From: an uncultured Mollicutes bacterium
Lineage (GTDB): Bacteria; Bacillota_I; Bacilli_A; ML615J-28; CAG-313
Length of the DNA: 64,000 nt
Direction of reading: 5' to 3'
Assembly: GCA_900539265.1 (NCBI GenBank)
Contig: UQBM01000009.1
Location: 1 to 64,000, forward strand
The position numbers and the translations under genes are program-made. Of this stretch, positions 8,515 to 19,034 are shown in pieces; the stretch's first letter is position 1; the number at the start of each line of letters is the position of its first letter. Under the pieces are notes generated by a model. The model was not told the DNA's origin. It saw only the letters and a program-made list of their open reading frames with translations, and made no database searches.

Positions 8515-9690
8515 ATGGAGAAAAAAACTAAAAAAACTTCAAATTATATTTCTATTAAAGAAAGTAGAGCAATTATCAAATATAACATTAAAAAGATGAA
8601 ATATTATGAAAATTTAAAACGCCAAAAACGTGATGAATCTGAATATATAACTAGTATGAAAGATCCTAATAATATTATTGAAATTGATAATTTAAAAACA
8701 TGTTTTTTTACTGATAATGGAACAGTTATGTCAGTTAATGGTGTTTCGTTTTCCATTCCTAAAAATAAAATTGTAGGTGTTGTTGGAGAATCGGGTTGTG
8801 GTAAAAGTGTAACTTCGCTTTCTATAATGCAACTAGTTCAATCTCCACAAGGACAAATTGTTGATGGACAAATTAAATTTAATTATGAAGAATTAGGTTA
8901 CTATGAAGATGGAACTAAAAAAGCTTATGATATTACAAAAATGCCACTTAAAGAAATTCATAAAATTAGAGGTAAAGATATTACAATGATTTTTCAAGAA
9001 CCGATGACTAGTTTAAATCCTGTATTTACCATAGGTTATCAACTTGATGAAGTTAGTTTCATTCATAACAAAGAAATTTCAAAAGAAAAGGCTAAGCAAC
9101 ATAGTATTGATATGTTAAATAAGGTTGGAATCTCAATGCCAGAACATGTTTATGATTCTTATCCTCATGAGTTATCAGGAGGTATGAGGCAGCGGGTTAT
9201 GATTGCAATGGCATTAGCTGGAAATCCTAAACTAATTATTGCTGATGAACCTACAACAGCATTAGATGTTACAATTCAAGCTCAAATTTTGGAATTATTA
9301 AAAGATTTACAAAAAGAACAAGGTTGCTCAATAATGCTGATTACTCATGATTTGGGTGTAATTGCGGAAATGGCTGATGAAGTTGTAGTAATGTATGCTG
9401 GTCGCGTTATTGAAAAAGGTACTTCTAAAGAAATTTTCCATAATCCAATGCATCCGTATACCATTGGTTTACAAAAAAGCAAGCCGTTAATTACTTCTAA
9501 TTCAAATGAGCCACTTTATTCAATTCCTGGTCAAGTACCAAGTTTAATTAATTTACCGAATAGTTGTTATTTTAAGAATCGTTGTAATAAATGTATTAAC
9601 AAATGTAATGGTGAATATCCAAAATTGATTAAAATAACTGATAGTCACTATGTAGCTTGTTATTTGTATGAACAAAAGGAGGAAAATTAA
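8515..9690 (+). CDS. oppD: Oligopeptide ABC transporter ATPase OppD
   Basis: A 391-residue ATPase. I chose ATG 8515 over the GTG at 8506 because the GTG is part of the AGGTGA ribosome-binding site overlapping the oppC stop. Walker A (GESGCGKS) is at about residues 91-98, the ABC signature LSGGMRQR near 220 and Walker B (IIADEP) near 241. The C-terminal oligo_HPY region carries Cys351, Cys357, Cys360 and Cys364 in a C-x5-C-x2-C-x3-C pattern, like the iron-sulfur site known in some DppD proteins. About 50 charged residues precede the ABC domain, a longer N-terminal extension than usual. Confidence 0.95.
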   Translation: MEKKTKKTSNYISIKESRAIIKYNIKKMKYYENLKRQKRDESEYITSMKDPNNIIEIDNLKTCFFTDNGTVMSVNGVSFSIPKNKIVGVVGESGCGKSVTSLSIMQLVQSPQGQIVDGQIKFNYEELGYYEDGTKKAYDITKMPLKEIHKIRGKDITMIFQEPMTSLNPVFTIGYQLDEVSFIHNKEISKEKAKQHSIDMLNKVGISMPEHVYDSYPHELSGGMRQRVMIAMALAGNPKLIIADEPTTALDVTIQAQILELLKDLQKEQGCSIMLITHDLGVIAEMADEVVVMYAGRVIEKGTSKEIFHNPMHPYTIGLQKSKPLITSNSNEPLYSIPGQVPSLINLPNSCYFKNRCNKCINKCNGEYPKLIKITDSHYVACYLYEQKEEN

Positions 9691-10773
9691 GTGGATAAAA
9701 TTACAGAATTTATCTTAGAAGTTAATAATTTAAAAAAATATTTTCCTTTAGATAAAAATTTATTTGGTAAACCTGCTAGATATTTAAAAGCTGTTGATAA
9801 TGTTAGTTTTAAATTGAAAAAAGGAACTACCATTGGGGTAGTCGGCGAATCTGGTTGTGGTAAAACAACCCTTGGTAGAACAATTTTAAAATTATATAAT
9901 CCTGATGGTGGTGAGATTTTCTTTAATGGTGATGAATTAACCAATTTAACAAAATCCCAAATGCAGAAATATCGTACAAAAATTCAATTAATTTTTCAAG
10001 ATCCATATTCAAGTTTACCACCAAGAATGACAGTTGGAAATATTATTTCTGAAGCGGTAAAGGTTCATAAAATTGTTCCAAAAGATAAAGTAGCAATGTA
10101 TGTTCAAGAAATAATGAAAAAATGTGGATTACCACCACAATATTATGATCGATATCCCCATGAATTTTCAGGTGGACAACGTCAACGAATTTGTATTGCT
10201 AGAGCATTAGCTGTAAAGCCAGAATTAGTTATTTGTGATGAACCAGTTAGTGCTTTAGATGTGTCAATACAGGCTCAAATAATTAATCTATTAAAAGAAT
10301 TACAAAATAGTATGGGACTTACTTATGTATTTATATCTCATGATTTGTCAGTAGTTAAATATATCACCGATCAAGTAATGGTAATGTATTTGGGAAATGT
10401 AATGGAATTAGGTGAAACTGATGAAATATTTGATCATCCTCTTCATCCGTATACACAAGCGTTATTTTCAGCAGTACCAGTACCTGATCCAGATATAAAA
10501 ATGAAAAGAATTATTTTAAGTGGAGATATTCCTTCGCCTGCCAACCCTCCTAAGGGGTGTAAATTTCATACTAGATGTTCTAAATGTATGAAAGTTTGTA
10601 AATATAATGAACCAAAATACGTTGAAGCAACTAAAAATCACTTTGTCTCATGTCATTTATATGATCAAGAGATAATGAATAATTTAAGTTTTTATGATAA
10701 GGAATATGATGAAATGATGGCAAAGGAAGCCGAAATGAAAGAAAAAGATAATAAAGATAATGAAAAAAAATAA
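9691..10773 (+). CDS. oppF: Oligopeptide ABC transporter ATPase OppF
   Basis: A 360-residue second ATPase of the importer, starting at a GTG directly after the oppD stop, with AAGGAGGA at 9676-9683. Walker A (GESGCGKT) is at about residues 52-59, the signature FSGGQRQR near 160, and Walker B is VICDEPVSALD. The C-terminal cysteines (Cys290, 296, 299, 303) repeat the same C-x5-C-x2-C-x3-C spacing as OppD, so both subunits may carry a metal or Fe-S centre. The tail is highly charged and overlaps the next small gene by 14 bases. Confidence 0.95.
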   Translation: MDKITEFILEVNNLKKYFPLDKNLFGKPARYLKAVDNVSFKLKKGTTIGVVGESGCGKTTLGRTILKLYNPDGGEIFFNGDELTNLTKSQMQKYRTKIQLIFQDPYSSLPPRMTVGNIISEAVKVHKIVPKDKVAMYVQEIMKKCGLPPQYYDRYPHEFSGGQRQRICIARALAVKPELVICDEPVSALDVSIQAQIINLLKELQNSMGLTYVFISHDLSVVKYITDQVMVMYLGNVMELGETDEIFDHPLHPYTQALFSAVPVPDPDIKMKRIILSGDIPSPANPPKGCKFHTRCSKCMKVCKYNEPKYVEATKNHFVSCHLYDQEIMNNLSFYDKEYDEMMAKEAEMKEKDNKDNEKK

Positions 10774-10984
10774 AAAAGAAAAATTTGTTGATGATGGAAG
10801 AACTATCTATAATATGGATGTAGATGGTCTACCCAATAGACGAAACAAGAATAAAATATATGTAACAAAAGAAGAAAAAAAGTTGATAATTAAGACAGCT
10901 TTAAAACATTATATACCAATTTTATTTGGAGTAATTGTATGTTTCTTTTTAGCAATGTTACTTATAAAATTATGGCTTGGATAA
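10760..10984 (+). CDS. Small single-pass membrane protein (DDGRTI motif)
   Basis: A 74-residue protein with a basic N-terminus, the motif DDGRTIYNMDVDGLP at residues 11-25, and one transmembrane helix near the C-terminus (about 52-71). I recall DDGRxI-plus-TM small proteins as widespread in Firmicutes without a known function. Its start overlaps the oppF stop by 14 bases, so it is translationally coupled to the importer and followed 17 bases later by the surface protease. A role as an importer accessory or export helper is only a guess from position. Confidence 0.7.
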   Translation: MKKNKKEKFVDDGRTIYNMDVDGLPNRRNKNKIYVTKEEKKLIIKTALKHYIPILFGVIVCFFLAMLLIKLWLG

Positions 10985-11001
10985 TATAACAGGAGGAAAA
11001 A

Positions 11002-14000
11002 ATGAAGAAAAAAATAATATCTTTCTTTGTGATTGTCTTTTTGTTGATTGCTTGTGTTTCATGTGAGAAAAAAAATCAAGGTATCGTAGATGGTGTTATT
11101 GATTTTAATAATCCTCAAAATTTACAAATCTTACGTAGCGATTTGAAATTAACACAAGAACAAGTAATGTCAAAAATTAAAGCAGATAACATAAAGAAGA
11201 ATAATGGATATGTTGATAATGATGAAATTGTTACTTTAATTAAGTTAGAAGATGAAGCTTTAATTGATTCGTATATTAATAAATATTCAGATAAATCCGA
11301 TTCAGTTGCTGAATTTGCAACATCAAATATAGGAAAAAATAAAACGCTTAGAATAAAACAAAAACAAGAAGCGTTGATAAACGAACTAAAAGCAAAAGAT
11401 TTAATTCTTAGTGTTGAATATCAATATACAACAATTATTAATGCGATTGCGGTTAAAGTTACGTATAAGAATTTTAAAAAATTAGCAAAATTAGAAAATG
11501 TGGAAGCGGCATATCTTACTGATACTTATAATTTACCACAATCAGTTGATGTTGAAACTTCAGCAGTTGAAAATATTGTTGATGTATATCCAACGGGAAT
11601 CTTTAACTCTAGTAGTGTTAAGTTCACAGGTGAAGGAACTGCTGTTGCTATTTTGGACTCAGGATTTGATTGTAGCCATAGTGTTTTTTCTAAACAACCA
11701 AGTGTTCAAATGATTACAGATAAAGATATTTCAGCAATTTTAAATCAAACGAAAGCAGCAACTTTATCAAGTGGTTTAGAGTTATCAGATGTTTACTATA
11801 GTAGAAAAATTCCTTTTGTATATGATTATGCAGATAAAGATCATGATGTATTCCCATATGATTCAGAACATGGCACTCATGTTGCGGGAATCATTGGTGG
11901 TTCTGATGATACAATTACTGGGGTTGCTGTTAATACCCAACTAGTATTACAAAAAGTATTCCCTGATTTAGATGATGGTGCTGCTACTGAAGATATTTTA
12001 GCAGCTTTAGAAGATGCGGTTTTACTCGGTGTTGATGCAATTAATATGTCACTTGGCTCTTCTTGTGGTTTTAGTAGAGAATATGATAATGATGCAATTA
12101 ATGAAATATATGATAAAATTAATGAAAGTGGCATAAGTTTAATAACTGCCGCTAGTAATAGTTATAGTTCTGCTTTTGGTGGAGAACAAGGGAATACCAA
12201 TATGGTTACTAATCCTGATTCAGGTACTGTTGGTTCACCATCAACTTATTATGCAGCTTTATCAGTAGCTTCAATTAGTGGTACTAAAAGTAAATATATT
12301 ATTGGAAATGATTCACAAATCTTTTTCTTTAAAGAATCAAATGATATTAATGGTAATGAAAATGATTTCTTTAAAGAAATTGGGTTAAAAGAAGGAGAAA
12401 CCAAAACTTTTGAATATGTTACAGTTCCTGGCGTTGGTTTACAAGTAAATTATAGTACTTTAGGTGATTTGACTGGGAAAATTGCTTTAGTAAGACGTGG
12501 AGATAATACCTTTGAAGAAAAGGCTCAAAATGCTAAAAATGCAGGAGCTTTAGCTTGTATCATCTATAATAATGTTGAAGGTGATATTTCGATGTCAATG
12601 GGTAAAAGTGACCATATACCAACTATCTCAATTTCAAAAGATGATGGAGTAAAATTAGCTAGTAAAGACAAAGGCACTTTGACAATTAGTTATAATTATC
12701 AAGCAGGACCATTTATGTCTGATTTCTCTAGTTGGGGTCCTACACCATCTTTAGAATTAAAGCCAGAAATTACTGCTCATGGTGGAAATATATTATCATC
12801 AGTTCCTGGTGGTGGTTATGATCAAATTAGCGGTACTTCAATGGCTGCACCTAATCTTTGTGGTATTGTGGTTTTAATTAGACAATATTTAAAAGAACAA
12901 TATCCATCTTATACTGCTAAAGAAATATCAGTTTTAACTAATCAATTATTGATGTCTACTGCGACTATTATTAAAAACGAAGAGGGAAATCCTTATTCTC
13001 CTAGAAAACAAGGAGCTGGTCTTGCTAGTTTATATAATGCGGTAAACACAAAAGCCTATATTACTGTAGATGGTAGCGATCGTACAAAACTTGAATTATT
13101 TGATGATCCTAAAAGAACTGGTGAATATACAATGGAATTTAATGTTGTAAATTTATCAAATACAACTGTTAGTTATAATTTAGATTTAATAGGGATGACC
13201 GAAAGCGTTTCATCATCCGATTCCAAGCATGTTGCTGAAATGTCGCAGATTTTAAATGGAAATGTAAATTTTGAAGTAATTAGTGGTGGAACATTAAATG
13301 ATAAAACTTTAAAAGTTGAAGCAAATCAGACTGCAAAGATAAAAGTACAATATAGTTTAACTACTGAAGATAAAAAACTTATTGATTCATTATTTCCATA
13401 TGGAATGTTTGTTGAGGGGTTTGTTAAATTGGTAGCAACTGATAGTAATGAAATTGATTTAAATGTACCTTTCCTTGCCTTTTATGGTGACTGGACAGAA
13501 GCACCAATGTTTGATAAAACGTATTATGAAGTAGAAAAAGAAGCAAATGATCCATCTATAGATGAAGAAGATAAATTAAAAGCTGACTATTATGCTACTA
13601 CTCCATATGGTTCATATTTTTATAACTACATTATTCCGCTAGGAACTTATTTGTATGATATTGATACAACTAAATATGATAATATCAGTGCATCGGATGA
13701 TAAAATTGCTATTTCTAATATTCTTGGTACAATTGATGGCATATCTTCTGTATATGGTGGATTATTAAGATGTGCAAAAGAAATGCGTTACACTATTGTC
13801 GATAAATTAACAGGTGAAGTGGTTTGGGAAAATATTGATTATAATGCCAATAAAGCTTATTCACTAGGTGGCTCGCCAATTCCGTATTATGATTTTTTAG
13901 ATATAAGTTCATATCAATTAGGTTTAGTTAATAATCGTCAGTATGAGTTTAAAATGGAGGCTTTATTAGATTATAAAGATGGTGGAGTTAATACTAATGT

Positions 14001-17000
14001 TAGAAATACGTTTGGTTTTGATTTTTATGCTGATGATGAAGCACCAGTATTAAAAGATGCATCATATGAAAAAATATATGATAAAAATCTTAAAAAAGAT
14101 CGTTATTATTTAACTCTTACAGTTTATGATAATCACTATGCTCAATCAATTACACCAATTCTCTTTACTTCAAATGAAAGTTATACTTTCTTAACCGAAA
14201 ATCCAATTCCTATTTATAGTGAGAAAGGTAAAGATAGTAAAGTTAGGTTTGAAATAACTGATCTTTTAGATGATATTTGTGAAGATGAATTAATTACTAG
14301 TGCTTTAGCTTTTTCAATTGATGATTATGCTTTGAATTCTAATATCTATTTATGTCAACTTCCTGGAACTAAGGGTGAGTTCAAATTTACTAAGGATGGT
14401 ACACTTAGTGGAACTGATTTAGTCATTTTATCAGTCTATGAAGATGAAGTAGTTGATTTAACAAAATATCTTGCAACTGCAGATGCATCAGTAGATGCAG
14501 ATAAAGATTATTTAAAATATCTATCTTGGTCATCATCAAATGAAGAAATTGCTCAAGTGAAGGATGGACAAGTAAAGGGCATTAAAGTAGGTAGAACAAC
14601 AATTACAGTTCAAGAAGCGATGGATTTAAAACAAGCAGTGATTATTATTAATGTTAAAGAGCGTCCAACACAAGGTTTATTAGCATCACAAAAAAATCTA
14701 GCTGTTCAAAAAGATGTTGATAGTGCAAGTAATGAAAAAATTGAATCAATTAGATTTTCATATTTTAAAACCCTTTTTGCCTATTCAAGAGCAGCCCAAA
14801 CTAGTGAAATTGGATCAACTGGTAGCAAAATATTTATATCTAGTCTTCCATCTATTAACTTTTATCCAGGTGAAAGAATTCAGTTATTTTATGATTTAGA
14901 TCCTTGGTATGTTGAGGATCAATATAAATTATCTTTTTCTTCAACGAATCCTTCGGTGGCAAGTGTAGATGAAAATGGTGTTGTTACTGGCCTTAAAAAG
15001 GGTAATACAACAATTGTTTTAAGTGTTGAAGGTTCCAATATTATGGCAAGGATTAGGGTAACAGTTAAAAGTGAGTTTGTTATTGAAGATAGGGTACTAG
15101 TTGCATATAAGGGGTTAGGTGGCGATGTCGTTATTCCCGATGATGAAGGGATATATGCAATTGGTGCATATGCATTTTGTTTATATGAAACAGATAACAC
15201 AGTTGATTTACCAGAAGATGATTATGACGCGAATAAGATACCTTCAAGTAATACTACTATTAAATCGGTAATCATTCCAAATGGGGTTGAAGAAATTCAA
15301 AAATATGCTTTTTATAATTGTTTAGGTCTAGAAAGTGTTACTATTCCTAATACTGTTAAATACATCAGAGAATATGCTTTTTATAAAGATGTAAAACTAC
15401 AGTCAATTAATTTAGATAGCGTGCAAACAATTGGTGCATATGCATTTTATAATTGTGAATTATTGAATAATATTCATTTAGATAAAATTTATACTATTGG
15501 TGAAAATGCTTTTGAAAATTGTACAACGCTTGATAAAGTTGATATTAGTACTTTAAGAAATTCTGGCAAAGAGATATTTAAAGGATGTAAGGCTTTAAAA
15601 GAAGTAATTTTTGCTACAAATACTAAACTTTCATACGCAATGTTTGTTTCTTGTGGAATTGAACAGGTGACTTTATATGAAACAGTAGAAATTCCTGAAT
15701 TTTGCTTTGCGAAATGTGAGAATTTAACAGATGTTTTTATTGCATCATCATTAGTTAAAATTTCTAAGGGTGCGTTTAGTGAATGTACAAAATTAGTTAA
15801 TATTAAATTTAGTGGTAGTGTTGATAAAATTGATGAGCAGGTTTTTTATAAATGTACTTCTTTAAGAACAATTATGCTTCCTAATTGTGATGTTGAACTT
15901 GGTGCATATACATTTTATATGTGTGAATCATTAGAAGAAATTCAATTTGCTGCTAATACAAGGTTAACAAATCTTTCTGGTTCAATTTTTGAAGGAACGA
16001 TGGTATCAGAATTTGTAGTTGATGATAATAATCAATACTATTCCGTACAAGGAGCATATGTATTAAATAAGGATAAAAATAAAATCATTTTTATAGTGCC
16101 AACTTTAAGCGAAAAAAATATCATTATTCCAGACACAATTACTATCATTGGTGAAGGAGCATTTAGTGGACTAGATATTGAACAAATTACAATTATGAAT
16201 CCTAATACAGTAATTGAATCCTTTGCTTTTACAAATTGTAAAAATTTAACCCATGTCTTTTTACCAGAAGAAAATAATATTGTAATAAGAAAACGTGCTT
16301 TTAGTTATACGACGGCTTTAGTAGAGGTTAGCAATTTGGAGCAAGTGTTAACAGTTGAAGAGTATGCTTTTGCTAATAGTGGAATTAAGGAAGTAACTAT
16401 TGGTAGCAATGCAACTTATGGTGAAGGTGCTTTTTATCAATCATCAGTTGAAAAAGTGACAATTGGTAAAAATAGTATTTTTGGTCTTGGTGCCTTTCAA
16501 AATTGCCAATACTTAACAACTGTTGTGATGCCTGAAGAAGGTAATGTTCATTTTGGTGTTGCTTGTTTTGCAAATGATAGTAAATTGGCTGAGATTGATT
16601 TATCAAAAATTGATAGTATAATTGAAAAAGAGACATTCTATGGCTGTTCAAGTTTATCGAAAGCTAACTTAGAAACTGTTGAAGAAATTGGTGACTATGC
16701 TTTTAGTGATTGTGCATCTTTAGTTTATTTGAATATACCAAAAGTTGTTAAAATTGGTGAGGGAGCTTTTTCAAGATATGATGAAAATGGAGGTGCTCCT
16801 CAAATCTTTGATTTAATCCTACCAAATACTTTAAAAGTATTATCTGATGGTGCTTTTTTAGGTTGTGAAGGATTAACAAAGGTGGTTTTACCAGAATCAA
16901 TTGAAGAGGTGGGAGATTACTTATTTGCTTATTGTATTAATTTACAAGAAGTAGAATTACCAACAAATATGAAATATGTTGGTTTATATAGTTTTGCGGG

Positions 17001-18453
17001 ATGCAAATCATTAACAAATATCAATTTAGAGAATGTTGAAGAAATTGCTGATTATGCTTTTACTTCATCCGAAATTTTACAAAAAGTTACATTATCTAAT
17101 GTTGTAAAAATTGGTTTTGGTAGTTTTGCAAGTACAAGCGTTAGTGGCAATCATCAGCTTGATAAATTAGTAAGTGTTGGTGATTATGCCTTCCAAAATA
17201 CTTATTTAACCACTTTTAATGCACCAAATTTAGAAAAAATTGGAATTGCTGCTTTTGAAAATAATCAATTATTAACATCATTTGTTTTTGGTTCAAATTT
17301 AAAAGAGGTTGGTAAAAAAGCCTTTGATGGATGTGTTAATTTAGTTAATTATTATTATGATAATCCAACAACTGGTCAAAAAGTTACTACTTTTAAATTG
17401 AATGATTATGCTTATTTGAAAGATAGTATTTTATATACGAAACTTCCAAATGGTAAATATCAATTATCATCCATTCCTAGTGGTTTAAATATAGATACTT
17501 TAATTATTGATGAGGGAACTTACCGAATTGAAGATTTTGCAGGAAGCATGAATAAGTTTATTGAAAAAATTGTTTTCCCAGATTCATTAAAAACTATTGG
17601 TAACTATGCTTTTTATAAGTTTGAAAATTTAAAAGAAGTGGAATTTAAATCATTTACAGCTCCAACTTTTGAAGATGCATATAATAAAGCAGCATCATTA
17701 GTTGAAACTGATCCAGGATATGATTTATTACATAAATATTTTGATTTATTTGGTTATGAACTTTATTATTATACATTTATTGATTTAGTTGGTAAGAGAG
17801 AACCAATTAAGATGATTTTGCCAGCAAACACTGATATTGAAGGTTATGATTCAATTGTATATCAAGCTTATTTTGGAACGGTTGAAAATGCTACAAGATC
17901 TACTTATCAAGCAATGCATAAAAATATGATTACCTTCCTTGAAAAAGCAGAAAAAATAAATGATATTGAAATAGTTAATTTATCACATGAGAAATTAATT
18001 AATGATGCTATTACTGCCTACAATGCTATTAAGCAAGATCCAACAATCTTTGGTATTGATTTAGAAGATTGGAATAATCTTGTTGATAAAGTATTTGAAT
18101 CAAAAACAACGTTAATGCAAATTAAATTATCTAAAGCTTCATTAGAAGTTCAAAATTTACAACAAGAAATTAATAATTTACCAACAACATTCAATATTAA
18201 TTTATTAGATACTTTAAAAACAATTTCGAACAAAATTAATAATTTGAAAGCAGATGATAAATTAATTTTGGATTTGACAAATTATAATAATTTGGTTTCA
18301 TCTTATAATGAATATATAGCAAATTTAGAAGCTGAAATAATGCCAACAATTAAGGCAATTGACAGTACAATGATCTATGTAGTTATATCTACTATTGGTA
18401 GTTTATCAGTAATAGCAATGGTATTAGTTAGCAAAAAGTTTTTATTTAAATAG
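11002..18453 (+). CDS. Giant surface subtilase with Big_2 and BspA-type LRR repeats
   Basis: A 2483-residue S8 serine protease. The signal peptide ends in LIAC (Cys18 lipidated; Cys21 is a weaker alternative). A propeptide-like segment is followed by the catalytic residues Asp219 (ILDSG), His290 (HGTHVAG), Asn386 (TAASN) and Ser613 (GTSMAAP). A PA domain is inserted at about 490-566, as in C5a-peptidase and lactocepin relatives. Two Big_2-like domains lie near 1176 and 1312 (WSSSNEEIAQV, FSSTNPSVASV). From about 1383 to 2213 runs a long array of LRR_5/BspA repeats (IGAYAF, VTIPNTVKYI and variants). A helical stalk and a C-terminal transmembrane helix (about 2454-2478) follow. Both ends are therefore predicted to be membrane-anchored. 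It probably cleaves host or dietary protein for the Opp importer next door. Confidence 0.93.
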   Translation: MKKKIISFFVIVFLLIACVSCEKKNQGIVDGVIDFNNPQNLQILRSDLKLTQEQVMSKIKADNIKKNNGYVDNDEIVTLIKLEDEALIDSYINKYSDKSDSVAEFATSNIGKNKTLRIKQKQEALINELKAKDLILSVEYQYTTIINAIAVKVTYKNFKKLAKLENVEAAYLTDTYNLPQSVDVETSAVENIVDVYPTGIFNSSSVKFTGEGTAVAILDSGFDCSHSVFSKQPSVQMITDKDISAILNQTKAATLSSGLELSDVYYSRKIPFVYDYADKDHDVFPYDSEHGTHVAGIIGGSDDTITGVAVNTQLVLQKVFPDLDDGAATEDILAALEDAVLLGVDAINMSLGSSCGFSREYDNDAINEIYDKINESGISLITAASNSYSSAFGGEQGNTNMVTNPDSGTVGSPSTYYAALSVASISGTKSKYIIGNDSQIFFFKESNDINGNENDFFKEIGLKEGETKTFEYVTVPGVGLQVNYSTLGDLTGKIALVRRGDNTFEEKAQNAKNAGALACIIYNNVEGDISMSMGKSDHIPTISISKDDGVKLASKDKGTLTISYNYQAGPFMSDFSSWGPTPSLELKPEITAHGGNILSSVPGGGYDQISGTSMAAPNLCGIVVLIRQYLKEQYPSYTAKEISVLTNQLLMSTATIIKNEEGNPYSPRKQGAGLASLYNAVNTKAYITVDGSDRTKLELFDDPKRTGEYTMEFNVVNLSNTTVSYNLDLIGMTESVSSSDSKHVAEMSQILNGNVNFEVISGGTLNDKTLKVEANQTAKIKVQYSLTTEDKKLIDSLFPYGMFVEGFVKLVATDSNEIDLNVPFLAFYGDWTEAPMFDKTYYEVEKEANDPSIDEEDKLKADYYATTPYGSYFYNYIIPLGTYLYDIDTTKYDNISASDDKIAISNILGTIDGISSVYGGLLRCAKEMRYTIVDKLTGEVVWENIDYNANKAYSLGGSPIPYYDFLDISSYQLGLVNNRQYEFKMEALLDYKDGGVNTNVRNTFGFDFYADDEAPVLKDASYEKIYDKNLKKDRYYLTLTVYDNHYAQSITPILFTSNESYTFLTENPIPIYSEKGKDSKVRFEITDLLDDICEDELITSALAFSIDDYALNSNIYLCQLPGTKGEFKFTKDGTLSGTDLVILSVYEDEVVDLTKYLATADASVDADKDYLKYLSWSSSNEEIAQVKDGQVKGIKVGRTTITVQEAMDLKQAVIIINVKERPTQGLLASQKNLAVQKDVDSASNEKIESIRFSYFKTLFAYSRAAQTSEIGSTGSKIFISSLPSINFYPGERIQLFYDLDPWYVEDQYKLSFSSTNPSVASVDENGVVTGLKKGNTTIVLSVEGSNIMARIRVTVKSEFVIEDRVLVAYKGLGGDVVIPDDEGIYAIGAYAFCLYETDNTVDLPEDDYDANKIPSSNTTIKSVIIPNGVEEIQKYAFYNCLGLESVTIPNTVKYIREYAFYKDVKLQSINLDSVQTIGAYAFYNCELLNNIHLDKIYTIGENAFENCTTLDKVDISTLRNSGKEIFKGCKALKEVIFATNTKLSYAMFVSCGIEQVTLYETVEIPEFCFAKCENLTDVFIASSLVKISKGAFSECTKLVNIKFSGSVDKIDEQVFYKCTSLRTIMLPNCDVELGAYTFYMCESLEEIQFAANTRLTNLSGSIFEGTMVSEFVVDDNNQYYSVQGAYVLNKDKNKIIFIVPTLSEKNIIIPDTITIIGEGAFSGLDIEQITIMNPNTVIESFAFTNCKNLTHVFLPEENNIVIRKRAFSYTTALVEVSNLEQVLTVEEYAFANSGIKEVTIGSNATYGEGAFYQSSVEKVTIGKNSIFGLGAFQNCQYLTTVVMPEEGNVHFGVACFANDSKLAEIDLSKIDSIIEKETFYGCSSLSKANLETVEEIGDYAFSDCASLVYLNIPKVVKIGEGAFSRYDENGGAPQIFDLILPNTLKVLSDGAFLGCEGLTKVVLPESIEEVGDYLFAYCINLQEVELPTNMKYVGLYSFAGCKSLTNINLENVEEIADYAFTSSEILQKVTLSNVVKIGFGSFASTSVSGNHQLDKLVSVGDYAFQNTYLTTFNAPNLEKIGIAAFENNQLLTSFVFGSNLKEVGKKAFDGCVNLVNYYYDNPTTGQKVTTFKLNDYAYLKDSILYTKLPNGKYQLSSIPSGLNIDTLIIDEGTYRIEDFAGSMNKFIEKIVFPDSLKTIGNYAFYKFENLKEVEFKSFTAPTFEDAYNKAASLVETDPGYDLLHKYFDLFGYELYYYTFIDLVGKREPIKMILPANTDIEGYDSIVYQAYFGTVENATRSTYQAMHKNMITFLEKAEKINDIEIVNLSHEKLINDAITAYNAIKQDPTIFGIDLEDWNNLVDKVFESKTTLMQIKLSKASLEVQNLQQEINNLPTTFNINLLDTLKTISNKINNLKADDKLILDLTNYNNLVSSYNEYIANLEAEIMPTIKAIDSTMIYVVISTIGSLSVIAMVLVSKKFLFK

Positions 18454-18462
18454 GAGGGCTAT

Positions 18463-19023
18463 ATGAAAAAGAAAACAATAATAATTATATCTATTTGTAT
18501 AGCTGTCGCTATTGGAATAACAATCTTATGTATATGTTTATTTGGTGGAAAATTGAAGAAACATATGAAATATATTGACAAATCGATGCAACAAGTTAAA
18601 TCAATTGATACAATATTATCGGTCACTGATACGGAAATATTGGTTTATCAATATATTAAAGAAGTTGATTTTATGGAAGATAATAGTGCAGTTATAACTA
18701 CTAATAATAGAACTTTAGGTTCTAGTTATGAGTTAGGAGATTCAATTAATACTGAAAAGCAAGAAAATATGAATCGTAATGATTTGTTCAAAATGTGTTT
18801 GGAAAAGAAATATTTTTCTGAATATCAAATAGAAGATGGTGTTTTGACCTTTGATGTTTCTAAAGAAAATATCAGTAAAGTATTCAATACTGAAAATTTT
18901 GAAATTATGAATGATGCAAAATTTACATTTACTTTTAAAAATAAACAATTAGTATCAATTAATTGTGTATTTCAAACTCTATCTTTAAAAAATGTCAATA
19001 TTGATATTACTTATCAATATTAA
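18463..19023 (+). CDS. Single-pass membrane protein of unknown function
   Basis: A 186-residue protein with an N-terminal hydrophobic anchor (about residues 4-27) and a mainly hydrophilic extracytoplasmic domain rich in Asn, Lys and Glu. No lipobox Cys at the expected place (the ILCICLF segment lies within the anchor) and no domain that I recognise. AGGAGG lies 7 bases before the ATG, which follows the protease stop by 9 bases. Position alone suggests a part in the surface protein system. Confidence 0.65.
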   Translation: MKKKTIIIISICIAVAIGITILCICLFGGKLKKHMKYIDKSMQQVKSIDTILSVTDTEILVYQYIKEVDFMEDNSAVITTNNRTLGSSYELGDSINTEKQENMNRNDLFKMCLEKKYFSEYQIEDGVLTFDVSKENISKVFNTENFEIMNDAKFTFTFKNKQLVSINCVFQTLSLKNVNIDITYQY

Positions 19024-19034
19024 GGAGGATGAAA

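Noticed and set aside
11877..12134. Minus-strand frames inside the giant plus-strand genes (here, and for example 14919-15200, 16397-16651, 29675-29884)
   Set aside because: They lie wholly inside strongly supported genes, lack ribosome-binding sites and have low-complexity or mirror-type composition.
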